A DNA stretch of 64,000 nucleotides from JAIBAC01 sp046331095. GTDB taxonomy: Bacteria > Actinomycetota > Acidimicrobiia > UBA2766. The translations under genes were made by a program, and so were the position numbers. Positions 1-9,586 of this stretch are shown here, piece by piece. The stretch spans positions 1 to 64,000 of the forward strand of contig JAXLRM010000005.1 in assembly GCA_046331095.1 (NCBI GenBank), given 5' to 3'. Within the stretch, counting starts at the first letter, position 1; each line of letters opens with the position of its first letter. The notes below the pieces were generated by a model that was given only the letters and a program-made list of their open reading frames with translations, was not told the DNA's origin and did not search any database.

Positions 1-131
1 TCGTAACGGTCGACGAGGTCGGCGAGGACGTGGTCGTGATCGAACGAGTCTCGGTGCCCGGCATGGAGGGCCGCGGCGGCGTCGCCCACGAGTACGGCGT
101 CGGGCACAACCTCTTGGAGGCGGGCGGCTGA
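1..131 (+). CDS. 3' end of an unidentified protein (partial)
   Basis: The window opens inside a reading frame whose codons start at position 3 and which ends at a TGA at 129-131. It encodes about 42 residues ending in EAGG. The fragment has the strong G/C third-position bias of the real genes here and is rich in Val, Glu and Gly (for example DEVGEDVVVIERVSVPG), which suggests a beta-strand-rich C-terminal domain. Too little is visible to assign a family. The next gene on the same strand starts 200 bases later, so the two need not be co-transcribed. Confidence 0.55.
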   Translation, partial: VTVDEVGEDVVVIERVSVPGMEGRGGVAHEYGVGHNLLEAGG

Positions 132-330
132 TGCCAGGACACGCCGGAGGGTCGGACTCATCCTGGGCATGGCGCTTATCAGATGAGATGACTTCAGCCA
201 GGCCAGCCGGCCCGAGCTGCTGGAGGAAATTGTCCCCGGTCGCGGGCCTGCGAGCAGACCGGCCCGCACAGCGCATCTGCTGCCCGCTACGTTCGCGGCC
301 GGCGGAAGCGAGGCGGCGAAGGGAGGCGAT

Positions 331-603
331 GTGGCAGACGAGCCTGAAATCGAGATCAAGGCGAGATTGGGCGACTCAGAAGAGTGGAAGAAGCTGCTGG
401 AGGAATGCAGCAAGAAGAAGCCGTCGAACACGTCACATGGGACCGCAGGCGCCCTGTATTTCGTGGGATTCATCGGATCGCTGGTCTATTGGTGGCAGGC
501 CGCAGGCAACTTCGGTGCAGTCGTCACCGGGCTCCTGAAGTCCTCGGTGTGGCCCTCCTACGTCGTCTACAAGTTGCTCGAGAGCTTCTACGGCGCGACC
601 TAG
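331..603 (+). CDS. Small membrane protein, unknown function (90 aa)
   Basis: This 90-residue protein starts at GTG 331, seven bases after a good ribosome binding site (GGGAGG, 321-326). Residues 1-38 are soluble and strongly charged (DEPEIEIKARLGDSEEWKKL, then KKK), with heptad-like spacing that could form a short amphipathic helix. Residues 41-59 (ALYFVGFIGSLVYWWQAAG) form a clear membrane segment, and 62-84 may form a second, weaker one. I recognise no family. The 200 bases upstream contain no gene; an A/T-richer patch at about 178-192 is the likeliest promoter position. Its 3' end meets the convergent DsbA-family gene within four bases. Confidence 0.75.
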   Translation: MADEPEIEIKARLGDSEEWKKLLEECSKKKPSNTSHGTAGALYFVGFIGSLVYWWQAAGNFGAVVTGLLKSSVWPSYVVYKLLESFYGAT

Positions 604-1274
604 TGCCCCCTGGTGGCGCGGGCCTCGTCGGTGACGGCCCGCTCTAGGGCGGCCGCGAACGTCGCGGGGGACTGCGCGCCCGAGACTCCGTAGGCACCGT
701 CGATGACGTAGAACGGCACCCCCCTGATGCCGAGCGCCGCGGCCCGATCCAGGTCGGCACGGACGGCGGCTTCGTATGCCCCGCTTCGGAGAGCCTCCAA
801 CACGTCGGCGCGGTCCAGGCCGACCTCAGCGGCGAGTTCGGCGAGGTCCTCGACGCGGCCGACATGGCGGCCCTCGCCGAAGTGGGCGCGGAAGAGGCGC
901 TCGTTCATCGCCGCCTGCGTGCCGCGGGACTTCGCGAAGTGGACCAGCTCGTGCGCCTTCGCCGTGTTGGCGGGCCGCAGGGTGGCGAAGTCGAGCTCGA
1001 GGCCCTCGGTGCGGGCGATGCCGGTGACGGAGTCCAGCATCTCCTGGACCTGCGCTCTCGGCACTCCCTTGCGGTCGACGAGGAAGTCGGCCTCGCTCCC
1101 GGCGAAGTCGACGTCCATGTCGGGTGTGAGCAGGAAGCTGTGGTAGGTGATGTCGACCTCCGTGCCGGGGTGGGTCTCGTGGAACCGGGCGATGCCGTTG
1201 CGGAGTCGCCGGGTGCCGATGTAGCACCACGGACAGGCGATGTCGGACCAGATGTCGAGCTCGAGAACCTGCAT
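600..1274 (-). CDS. DsbA family oxidoreductase, FrnE-like
   Basis: This is a 224-residue thioredoxin-fold protein of the DsbA/FrnE (2-hydroxychromene-2-carboxylate isomerase-like) group. The redox motif CPWC lies at residues 14-17, right after the first beta strand (LELDIWSDIACPWCYIG). A helical insertion follows, and the cis-proline loop is GVPFYVIDG near residue 180. There is no signal peptide, so it is probably a cytoplasmic disulfide or dithiol oxidoreductase, as FrnE is. The ATG at 1274 was chosen because it places the first beta strand at the N terminus. In-frame codons further upstream would add an Arg/Thr-rich tail that is not typical of the family. The substrate is unknown. Confidence 0.9.
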   Translation of the reverse strand: MQVLELDIWSDIACPWCYIGTRRLRNGIARFHETHPGTEVDITYHSFLLTPDMDVDFAGSEADFLVDRKGVPRAQVQEMLDSVTGIARTEGLELDFATLRPANTAKAHELVHFAKSRGTQAAMNERLFRAHFGEGRHVGRVEDLAELAAEVGLDRADVLEALRSGAYEAAVRADLDRAAALGIRGVPFYVIDGAYGVSGAQSPATFAAALERAVTDEARATRGH

Positions 1275-1371
1275 TCGGGAACTCCGGGTCGTCGTGGGGT
1301 CGGTCGTCACGTGAACCCCAGGCGGCATGGCGGACAAGTCGAGGTGGCCGCGTCAGTCATGATGCCCTTTG

Positions 1372-1404
1372 ATGCGGACGACGTTGAACCTCGACGACGC
1401 CTGA
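1372..1404 (+). pseudogene. Remnant of a VapB-type antitoxin start (10 codons)
   Basis: The ATG at 1372 opens MRTTLNLDDA followed directly by a TGA (1402-1404). This is the typical beginning of a ribbon-helix-helix VapB antitoxin: compare the intact antitoxin at 18794, which begins MRTTIEFDDD. The rest of the antitoxin is missing and a PIN-toxin fragment follows within two bases. An internal deletion has therefore joined the antitoxin start to the toxin start. Confidence 0.6.
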
Positions 1405-1405
1405 G

Positions 1406-1684
1406 GTGGCCGCCGACGGCTGTCTGGTCGATGCGAACCTCGTGCTGTGGGCCCACCACGAGCAGTTCCCACGTCATGGCGACGCACGCGACTGGTGGGC
1501 CGAGACGCTCTCGACATCCCACTTCGTCGGAATCCCCTGGCCGACCGTCCTTGCCTTCGTCCGGATCTCGACCCACCCGCGCGCCCTCGAGCGCCCTCTC
1601 GACGTCGGGACCGCCTGGTCGCTACGAGGGTCTTCGCTGGCGCGACCCGCTCGAGCCTTGACGACGGTCGCTAGCCTCGCCTGA
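1406..1684 (+). pseudogene. Truncated VapC-like PIN toxin remnant
   Basis: Residues of this frame from about 7 to 66 (LVDANLVLWAHHEQ, then GIPWPTVLAFVRISTHPR and RPLDVGTAWS) match the N-terminal half of the intact PIN toxin at 19024 (LVDANILIYALDET, GLPWVSLVAFARIATNPR, EPLTASEAWS). After about position 1620 the similarity stops and the frame becomes an unrelated Arg/Ser/Leu tail. The C-terminal half with the remaining acidic PIN residues (the region equivalent to VSDAVLAAL and SADSDF) is gone, so the product should be inactive. Together with the ten antitoxin codons just upstream this is a collapsed vapBC pair. Confidence 0.65.
1672..1677 (+). promoter_or_regulatory. -10 box TAGCCT, leaderless start
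   Basis: TAGCCT ends six bases before the ATG at 1684. There is no ribosome binding site between them, so transcription probably begins on or next to the start codon. The same spacing recurs at six other genes in this window. Confidence 0.45.
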
Positions 1685-2307
1685 TGGGTGTGATGGGCTC
1701 GAGGGCGTTTGCCGCGGCGGCGGGTGCCGCGAGCTGGACCGCAGCCGAGTACGGCCTCCACCGCTTCGCCATGCACGAGATGCGAGGGCGTGGCATGGCG
1801 TCGGTCGAGCATCTCAGGCACCACGCGGACATGACCTACTTCTCGCCGATGTCGAAAAAGCTCGCCTCGGCCGCTGCCACCACGGCGATCGCATACCCCG
1901 CCACTGCTCTTCTGGCCGGCCGGCGCTGGGCCACGGCCTTCAGCGCCGGACTCATCGGCACCTACTTCGCGTACGAGGTGACCCACCGGCGCCTGCACAC
2001 CCACCCGCCGCGCAACAGGTACGGCCGCTGGGCGCGGCGCAGCCACATGTACCACCACTTCGGCGCGCCCATGCGCAACTTCGGCGTGACGACTCCGATC
2101 TGGGACCGCGTCTTCGGCACCTATGACGATCCCGGCATCGTCACGGTCCCACGCCGCATGGCTCCCGTCTGGATGCTCGACGAGACCGGCGCCGTGCGCC
2201 CCGAGCTGGCGCGGGACTACGTCGCAAAGGGCAGAGCCATCTCCGATCCTGCCCTGGACGACCAGGACCGCGTCGACGCCTTCGCCAACGTCGCCCCTGC
2301 GCCCTGA
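1684..2307 (+). CDS. Fatty acid hydroxylase / sterol desaturase superfamily protein
   Basis: This 207-residue integral membrane di-iron oxygenase-like protein has the histidine clusters of the fatty acid hydroxylase superfamily in order. They are EYGLHRFAMH (His26, His31), HLRHH (43-47), THRRLHTH (101-107) and SHMYHHFG (121-127). A hydrophobic segment lies at about 61-97, between the second and third clusters, as usual. The family hydroxylates or desaturates lipids or carotenoids at the membrane using O2. The closing motif WDRVFGTYDDP is also typical. The ATG at 1684 is preceded by a TAGCCT box at the leaderless spacing. The substrate cannot be told from sequence. It stands alone, between a dead toxin-antitoxin locus and an intact one. 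Confidence 0.85.
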   Translation: MGVMGSRAFAAAAGAASWTAAEYGLHRFAMHEMRGRGMASVEHLRHHADMTYFSPMSKKLASAAATTAIAYPATALLAGRRWATAFSAGLIGTYFAYEVTHRRLHTHPPRNRYGRWARRSHMYHHFGAPMRNFGVTTPIWDRVFGTYDDPGIVTVPRRMAPVWMLDETGAVRPELARDYVAKGRAISDPALDDQDRVDAFANVAPAP

Positions 2308-2404
2308 CCGAACCGACGAGGCGACAGGGGGCGAATGTCACCGTCGCAGCCTCCTCCGGCCGAGATTCCAGCCACTGCCTCGGACTCCCTCGAGATCATG
2401 ATGC

Positions 2405-2410
2405 TATGAT
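2405..2410 (+). promoter_or_regulatory. -10 box TATGAT, leaderless antitoxin promoter
   Basis: TATGAT lies exactly six bases before the ATG at 2417, inside a locally A/T-richer patch (2396-2416) with overlapping ATGATGCTATGATGC repeats. The repeats could be an operator for the ribbon-helix-helix antitoxin, since such antitoxins usually bind their own promoter. No ribosome binding site is present. Confidence 0.55.
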
Positions 2411-2416
2411 GCTGCG

Positions 2417-2647
2417 ATGGCAAAGACGCGCACGACGCTCACGATCGACGAGGATGTCCTGCGCGCCGTGAAGGTCCGGGCTGCACGCACGGGCAAGGGC
2501 GACAGCGAGGTCATCGAGGACGCCGTGCGGCAGGCTCTCGGGCTGGACCTGCTGGACCGCCTCTGGGCACGCAACGACCTGGACGAAGCCGAAGCCACAG
2601 AGCTCGCAGTGGAGGCACAGCACCGCACACGCTCCCGGAAGCGCTGA
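2417..2647 (+). CDS. Ribbon-helix-helix antitoxin
   Basis: This 76-residue protein begins with the ribbon-helix-helix pattern: a beta strand (RTTLTIDED) followed by two helices (VLRAVKVRAARTGKG and DSEVIEDAVRQALGL). Residues 50-76 are an acidic-then-basic tail that would wrap the toxin. It is the antitoxin of the PIN toxin gene that starts on the very next base (TGA 2645-2647, GTG 2648), which implies translational coupling. Antitoxins of this type neutralise the nuclease and repress their own promoter as a complex. The promoter is the TATGAT box just upstream. Confidence 0.85.
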   Translation: MAKTRTTLTIDEDVLRAVKVRAARTGKGDSEVIEDAVRQALGLDLLDRLWARNDLDEAEATELAVEAQHRTRSRKR

Positions 2648-3061
2648 GTGCGGGCCGTCCTCGATCCGAACGTGATCATCTCCGCGCTGCTGTCGCCCCG
2701 AGGCACCCCCGCGAGGATCCTGCTCGCCTGGCTCGACGGCGCATTCGAGCTCGTGGTCTCCGAGAAGCTCATCGCCGAACTCGAACGAGCCCTCGCCTAC
2801 CCGAAGCTTCGAGCCCGCATCAGCGCCGAGGACGCCGCCGAGTTGATCGAACTGCTGGCACAGAGCGCCGCCGACGTGGAGGACCCGCCGGACCCGGCAC
2901 CGGTTCGGTCTCCCGATCCCGGCGACGACTACCTCGTCTCGTCGGCTCAGGCGGCAAGCGCGGTCCTGGTGTCGGGCGACAAGCACCTCCTCGGCTTGAA
3001 GGGGCGGATCCCCGTGTACGCCGCTGCCGAGTTCCTGGCGATGCTCGAGGCCGGGCCCTGA
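2648..3061 (+). CDS. PIN-domain toxin (putative toxin-antitoxin component)
   Basis: This 137-residue PIN-domain ribonuclease belongs to the 'putative toxin-antitoxin system toxin component, PIN family' group. The first acidic residue is in LDPNVIISALL (Asp6), the glutamate helix is SEKLIAELERAL (about 38-49), and the last acidic region is DPGDDYLVSSAQ followed by VLVSGDKHLL (about 90-115). These residues build the Mg2+ site that cleaves RNA. The length is normal and no residue is obviously lost, so the toxin looks functional. GTG 2648 directly follows the antitoxin stop codon, so toxin translation should depend on antitoxin translation. Confidence 0.85.
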   Translation: MRAVLDPNVIISALLSPRGTPARILLAWLDGAFELVVSEKLIAELERALAYPKLRARISAEDAAELIELLAQSAADVEDPPDPAPVRSPDPGDDYLVSSAQAASAVLVSGDKHLLGLKGRIPVYAAAEFLAMLEAGP

Positions 3062-3175
3062 GCCGTTCACGCTCCCGGCTCTGCGAAGGGCGGACGACCT
3101 TGGCGCAGGGGCCCACCCGGGATAGGTTCACTGCTTGAACTCACTCGGCGTGTGGTGCGATCCCGGGGGCAGGAC

Positions 3176-5473
<2,298 letters not shown>

Positions 5474-5477
<4 letters not shown>

Positions 5478-5926
5478 AACGGACCCGCTTCGACGACTGG
5501 CCGTGCGGGATCGCCCGCACCGCCGACCTCGTCGGGGACTGGTGGACGCCGCTCGTGCTGCGCCAGGCGTTCTTCGGCGTGCGCCGCTTCGACGACTTCG
5601 CCGCGACCCTCGGCATCCCGCGGGCGAGCCTCAGCGCCCGCATCGACCGCCTCGTCGACGCGGGACTCTTCGACAAGGTCGCCTACTCCGAGAGCCCACC
5701 CCGCCACGAGTATCACCTGAGCGCCAAGGGCGAGGCGTTCCTCGACGTCCTCCTCGCGATGTGGCGCTGGGGCGAGGACTGGCTCAACCCCGCCGACGAC
5801 CCGATCCCGGTCCGCCTCGTCGACGCCGAGACCGGTGCGGTCGTGCGCCCCAAGGTCGTCGACGAGACCACCGGCGCGCCGATCGATCGCACCAGGCTGC
5901 GGCTGCGCCCCCTGGACCGGGCCTGA
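5474..5926 (+). CDS. HxlR family winged-helix transcriptional regulator
   Basis: This 150-residue regulator has the HxlR core: WPCGIARTADLVGDWWTPLVLR, then FDDFAATLGIPRASLSARIDRLVDAGL (recognition helix region) and the wing EYHLSAKG. The conserved Cys is at residue 11. HxlR proteins often sense electrophiles or redox state through this cysteine and control neighbouring oxidoreductase or catabolic genes. GTG 5474 overlaps the stop codon of the molybdopterin enzyme frame (GTGA), so the two were one transcriptional unit and the regulator may control it. A C-terminal extension (VRLVDAETGAVVRPKVVD) is common in actinobacterial members. Confidence 0.88.
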
Positions 5927-6055
5927 GACGACGCGTCCCCGATTCCGGGACACCGCGCCGATCTGACGAGGAGTCAGGCGCCCGAGCGGGAATGCGGTCG
6001 GTAGCGGCATCACGTGGCGCTGCCCACCTCCTCCCCCCGAACTCTTGGAGTCCCG

Positions 6056-7939
6056 ATGGCCAGACCGTTCACACGCGCACGCGCGATCGTCCTGGCGGCC
6101 TGCCTGGCGGCGGGCGTCGGCGCCGTGTCGGGCACCGCTCCCGCGATCGCGGAGGTGGCGAACCCCGGGACGATCGCGATCACCGCCACCTCCGGGAGCG
6201 GCAACCTCGGTGCGACCACGTTCACCGTCGACCCGGCCCAGCCGATCAAGGTCGACGGAAGCGTCGACGGCTCCGGCACGATCTCGGTGCCCACCGGCGG
6301 CGTGCACTTCCCGACGACCCAGCAGACGTCCTCGGGCGTCACCGTCACCGTCTCGATCTCCAACGCCTCGCCCGCGACGGGCACGATCGACACAGCGACC
6401 GGCGCAGCCACGATCACCATGCCCCTGACCATCAACATCGCCGGCATCCCCTTCGGCGGCGGCTGCCATGTCGGACCGTTCACGGTGCCGCTCACCACAG
6501 GTACGAGCGGGGCGCTCACGGGCACCCCGTACGACCAGGCCACGGGCTCGCTACGACTCGTCGCCGCCGGTGTCACCGTGCCGGGCTCGAGCGGGTGCGG
6601 CCCCGGCCAGAGCGGCGTCGACGGCTCGATCGCAGGCACGGGGAACTTCGACATGGCCTTCGCCGTGACCCCGATCCTGCGGGCAGGCTCGGGCAACGTC
6701 ACACCCGCGCTGGCCGTGAGCCCACAGACGGGACCGGCGCCGCTGGCGACGACCCTGGACGCATCCGCCTCGACGGCCGCCACCGGCAGCATCACCGGCT
6801 ACGCCTGGGACTTCGGCGACGGCGCGACTGCCAGCGGGGCGTCGGCTACGACATCGCACACCTACACGAACCCGGGTGTCTACACGGCGAAGGTGAACGT
6901 GAGCGCGAGCACCGGCGACGTCGCGCAGAAGACCAAGGTCGTCGTCGTGACCGGGACCTACCGCAAGGTGTCGGTCGCGTTCACGGGTGGCACCTCCTAC
7001 ACCAACGAGGGGCCGCTGCGCTCGGGCAACGTCGTCGTGGCCCAACAGGCAGGCGCTGTGAAGTCCGTCCGCGGCGCGGCCACGATCGCGGGCACCAGCG
7101 GCGGCGACGCCACCGTCGCGTTCAACGCGAACGGGTTCTTCGGGCTCCCGATCTTCATCGGCAGCATCGCGGTCAGCGACCCCGGCGCCCACTTCGCGCA
7201 GACGACGACGCTGCTCTTCACCCGGGCGACACCCCTAGGACCCAACGGCGCGCAGGGAAGCGCCAACTGGTTCAAGGTGACCGGCCCGTTCCAGCTCGCC
7301 GGGTACACCCTGAACTGGAGTGTCGCCGACGTGGGCCAGGGCAGCGTCCCGCTGCCACCCTCGGCGGCGTTCACCGCGACACCGTCCACCGCCCTCGCCC
7401 CCCAGGCGGTGGCGTTCGACGCGTCGGCTTCCCAGGACCCGACCCCCGGCGGTGGCATCCAGAGCTACGCGTGGGACTTCGGTGACGGCACCACCGCCAC
7501 CGGTGCCACGACGACGAAGTCGTTCACCAACGCCGGCACCTACGTGGTCCAGCTCAGCGTCATCTCCAACGCGGGCCTCTCCGACAGCACCACGCGCCTG
7601 GTCAGGATCGACCCACTCGTGGCGCCGGCCAACTTCCGTCTCAGCGGCCGTGGCGGCGGCGGTGTCGCCTGGGACTACGCGTACGCGGACCTCGCCTGGG
7701 ACCCCGTCGCCGGCGCCGACAACTACGAGGTCGAGCGGGTCTTCATCGCCGGGTGCATCGCCAACGGCAACCGCGGACCCGTCCTGCTCAGCGGGTCGGC
7801 GACGACGTGGCGTGACTCCGGCGAGGTGTTCTCGAACCCGTCGATGTGCCGCGGCAGCCAGTACAAGTGGCACATCCGCACCGTGAACAACGGAGCGCGT
7901 AGCGACTGGAGCCCCTGGGTCGAGCCCGGGCCGCTCTGA
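6056..7939 (+). CDS. Secreted protein with two PKD domains
   Basis: This 627-residue exported protein has a clear signal peptide (MARPFTRARAIVLAACLAAG, cleavage after about APAIA, residue 32). Residues 33-220 form a Thr/Gly/Ser-rich beta domain of no recognised family. A first PKD domain (about 222-305) has YAWDFGDGATASG and a second (about 440-520) has YAWDFGDGTTATG. Between them lies another beta-rich module, and the last 110 residues look like a fibronectin-III-type domain (LAWDPVAGADNYEVERVF). PKD domains are adhesive extracellular modules found on surface proteins and polymer-degrading enzymes. No catalytic domain or cell-wall anchor is visible, so it is probably released or loosely attached. 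ATG 6056 follows TTGGAG and gives the proper signal peptide. Confidence 0.8.
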   Translation: MARPFTRARAIVLAACLAAGVGAVSGTAPAIAEVANPGTIAITATSGSGNLGATTFTVDPAQPIKVDGSVDGSGTISVPTGGVHFPTTQQTSSGVTVTVSISNASPATGTIDTATGAATITMPLTINIAGIPFGGGCHVGPFTVPLTTGTSGALTGTPYDQATGSLRLVAAGVTVPGSSGCGPGQSGVDGSIAGTGNFDMAFAVTPILRAGSGNVTPALAVSPQTGPAPLATTLDASASTAATGSITGYAWDFGDGATASGASATTSHTYTNPGVYTAKVNVSASTGDVAQKTKVVVVTGTYRKVSVAFTGGTSYTNEGPLRSGNVVVAQQAGAVKSVRGAATIAGTSGGDATVAFNANGFFGLPIFIGSIAVSDPGAHFAQTTTLLFTRATPLGPNGAQGSANWFKVTGPFQLAGYTLNWSVADVGQGSVPLPPSAAFTATPSTALAPQAVAFDASASQDPTPGGGIQSYAWDFGDGTTATGATTTKSFTNAGTYVVQLSVISNAGLSDSTTRLVRIDPLVAPANFRLSGRGGGGVAWDYAYADLAWDPVAGADNYEVERVFIAGCIANGNRGPVLLSGSATTWRDSGEVFSNPSMCRGSQYKWHIRTVNNGARSDWSPWVEPGPL

Positions 7940-8018
7940 GTAGCGCTCAACTGTTCGGAGGGACTCGCCCGTCCCACCATGGCGCGACCATCGAGGGCTC
8001 GGAGGTCGCGTCACCAGG

Positions 8019-9119
8019 TCAGCCGGCGAGGGCCGCCCGCAGGGCCGGCAGGTCGGCATCGGCGAACGTGCCCTCGGCCACCCACAGCTTCGCGTCCGCC
8101 GAGAGGCGCATGTAGAACGCGCGAGCAGTCGACAGGGTGAGCTCGGGCCGCAGCTCCCACCCCGTCTCGGCGGCGATCCGTGCGAGGTCCCCTGCCTGCC
8201 GGGTCCGCTCCTGCAACCGCGGGGCCCAGCGGGCGACGTGAGGCGCGGCGGCGAGGAAGTCACGCTTGCTGTTGTTGCAGCGCGGGTGCGCGACCACGAG
8301 GTTCGCGAGCCCGTTGTCGGGGTGCCGCGCCCACGGGAGGAAGTGGTCGACGTCGGCTCTCCCTCCCAGGTGCTCGTCGCAGTAGAAGCACTTGCCGTCC
8401 TGGCTCTCACGGAGGGGGCCGCGGACCGCATCGAGCGGAACCCGGGACGCGCCGAAGAGGAACGCTTCGAGGCCCGCGTCGACGACGACATCGCGGTTGA
8501 GGCGGGCGACCTGCGCAGCCCACTTGCGCTGGATCAACGGACGCAGCAGCGGCGCGAACCTGAGGAGGTGCTCGGCCGCGCCGCCCACGAAGCGGATCGA
8601 GTTGTCGAACGCCGCCGTGTCGCGGAGCTCGGAGCGGCGCACGGACTCGTCCCAGCCGATCACGTACACGAAGGGGTCGCTGCGGCCTCCGAAGCGCTGC
8701 AGGCGCGGCAGCGGCATCTCGGCGAACTTCCACTCGACGTCGTCCGTGAGCCCGGCGATCCCGGCGGGGTCGTCGTTGCGGCACCGTGCCAGCGGCGCGA
8801 ACGGGTCCAACCGGCGGCCCTCGCGGTACCGGCGGACCAGCGTGACGACCTCCGCCTGGCCGGTATTGCTCTGCCGCAGCACGACGCCCTCGAACGGGGC
8901 CGCGTGAGGCCAGTACAGCTCCAGCACCGCCTCGGCGAGCTGGCGTGTCGTCAGGCTCGGCGGCGCGAGACCGTCGGCGCCTGCGTACTCGACACAGCAG
9001 TCCAACATGGCCAGCAACAAGGCGTACTTGTAGGAGGTCGAGACTGAGCCCTGGTCGAGGAGCTCGAGCAGCTTCTGCGCGAATTGGACGCCGTCGTCGC
9101 CGACGCCGGTGGCGTTCAC
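8019..9119 (-). CDS. HNH endonuclease
   Basis: This 366-residue protein has a C-terminal HNH nuclease domain: the first zinc-binding pair CFYCDEHLG near residue 240, then ADVDHFLPWARHPDNGLANL (the catalytic DH) and VAHPRCNNSKRDFL. The N-terminal 200 residues (FAQKLLELLDQGSVSTSYKYALLLAMLD and onward) form a helical domain found in a specific group of HNH proteins, with no DNA-binding fold I can name. GTG 9119 overlaps the stop of the upstream HIT gene (GTGA), so the two are translationally coupled. That coupling suggests one functional unit, perhaps nucleic-acid processing or defence; this is inference. The HNH residues look intact. Confidence 0.85.
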   Translation of the reverse strand: MNATGVGDDGVQFAQKLLELLDQGSVSTSYKYALLLAMLDCCVEYAGADGLAPPSLTTRQLAEAVLELYWPHAAPFEGVVLRQSNTGQAEVVTLVRRYREGRRLDPFAPLARCRNDDPAGIAGLTDDVEWKFAEMPLPRLQRFGGRSDPFVYVIGWDESVRRSELRDTAAFDNSIRFVGGAAEHLLRFAPLLRPLIQRKWAAQVARLNRDVVVDAGLEAFLFGASRVPLDAVRGPLRESQDGKCFYCDEHLGGRADVDHFLPWARHPDNGLANLVVAHPRCNNSKRDFLAAAPHVARWAPRLQERTRQAGDLARIAAETGWELRPELTLSTARAFYMRLSADAKLWVAEGTFADADLPALRAALAG

Positions 9120-9511
9120 GTCGACCAGTACCTTGCCCGTGCGGGGACGACCCACCGGATCCCGCCGCGGGGGTCGTCCACGTCGCCGGCCGAGCGCGGG
9201 ATAACGTGCACGTGGGCGTGCGCCACGGTCTGGCCCGCTGCGATGCCGTCGTTGACGCCGATCGTGAAGCCGTCGGGCCGGTGCTCGCGGGCCAGGGACC
9301 CCCGCACCTCGGCCACGAGCCGCCACACACCCTCGACCTCTGGTGCCGGCAGCGAGAACAAGCCGTCCACATGCGACCGCGGCACCACGAGCGTGTGCCC
9401 GGCGTTGAGCGGGAACGCGTCGGCGAACGCGACCGCGTGCTCGCCGGAGGCGAACACCACGCCGGAGTCGACGCGGTCGCAGAAGGGGCAGGGCGCACCG
9501 GGCACGGTCAC
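9116..9511 (-). CDS. HIT family nucleotide hydrolase/transferase
   Basis: This 131-residue histidine-triad protein has the zinc-like pair CPFC at residues 7-10, the strand-loop FPLNAGHTLVVPRSHV, and the catalytic triad HAHVHVIPR (His-x-His-x-His) near residue 105. HIT proteins hydrolyse or transfer nucleotidyl groups (AMP-lysine, Ap4A, adenylated DNA). Here its 3' end overlaps the start of an HNH nuclease gene by four bases. A HIT enzyme coupled to a nuclease could process nucleotidylated ends or a nucleotide signal; this is a hypothesis only. GTG 9511 fits the usual start just before the CPFC motif. The divergent M6 protease gene begins 75 bases away. Confidence 0.85.
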   Translation of the reverse strand: MTVPGAPCPFCDRVDSGVVFASGEHAVAFADAFPLNAGHTLVVPRSHVDGLFSLPAPEVEGVWRLVAEVRGSLAREHRPDGFTIGVNDGIAAGQTVAHAHVHVIPRSAGDVDDPRGGIRWVVPARARYWST

Positions 9512-9586
9512 ATGCTGGCAGCCGCGGGACTGGACCACACGACGGCGGTCCCGTACGGTGCGATCCGGCTCGTGAGGGAGGACCGG

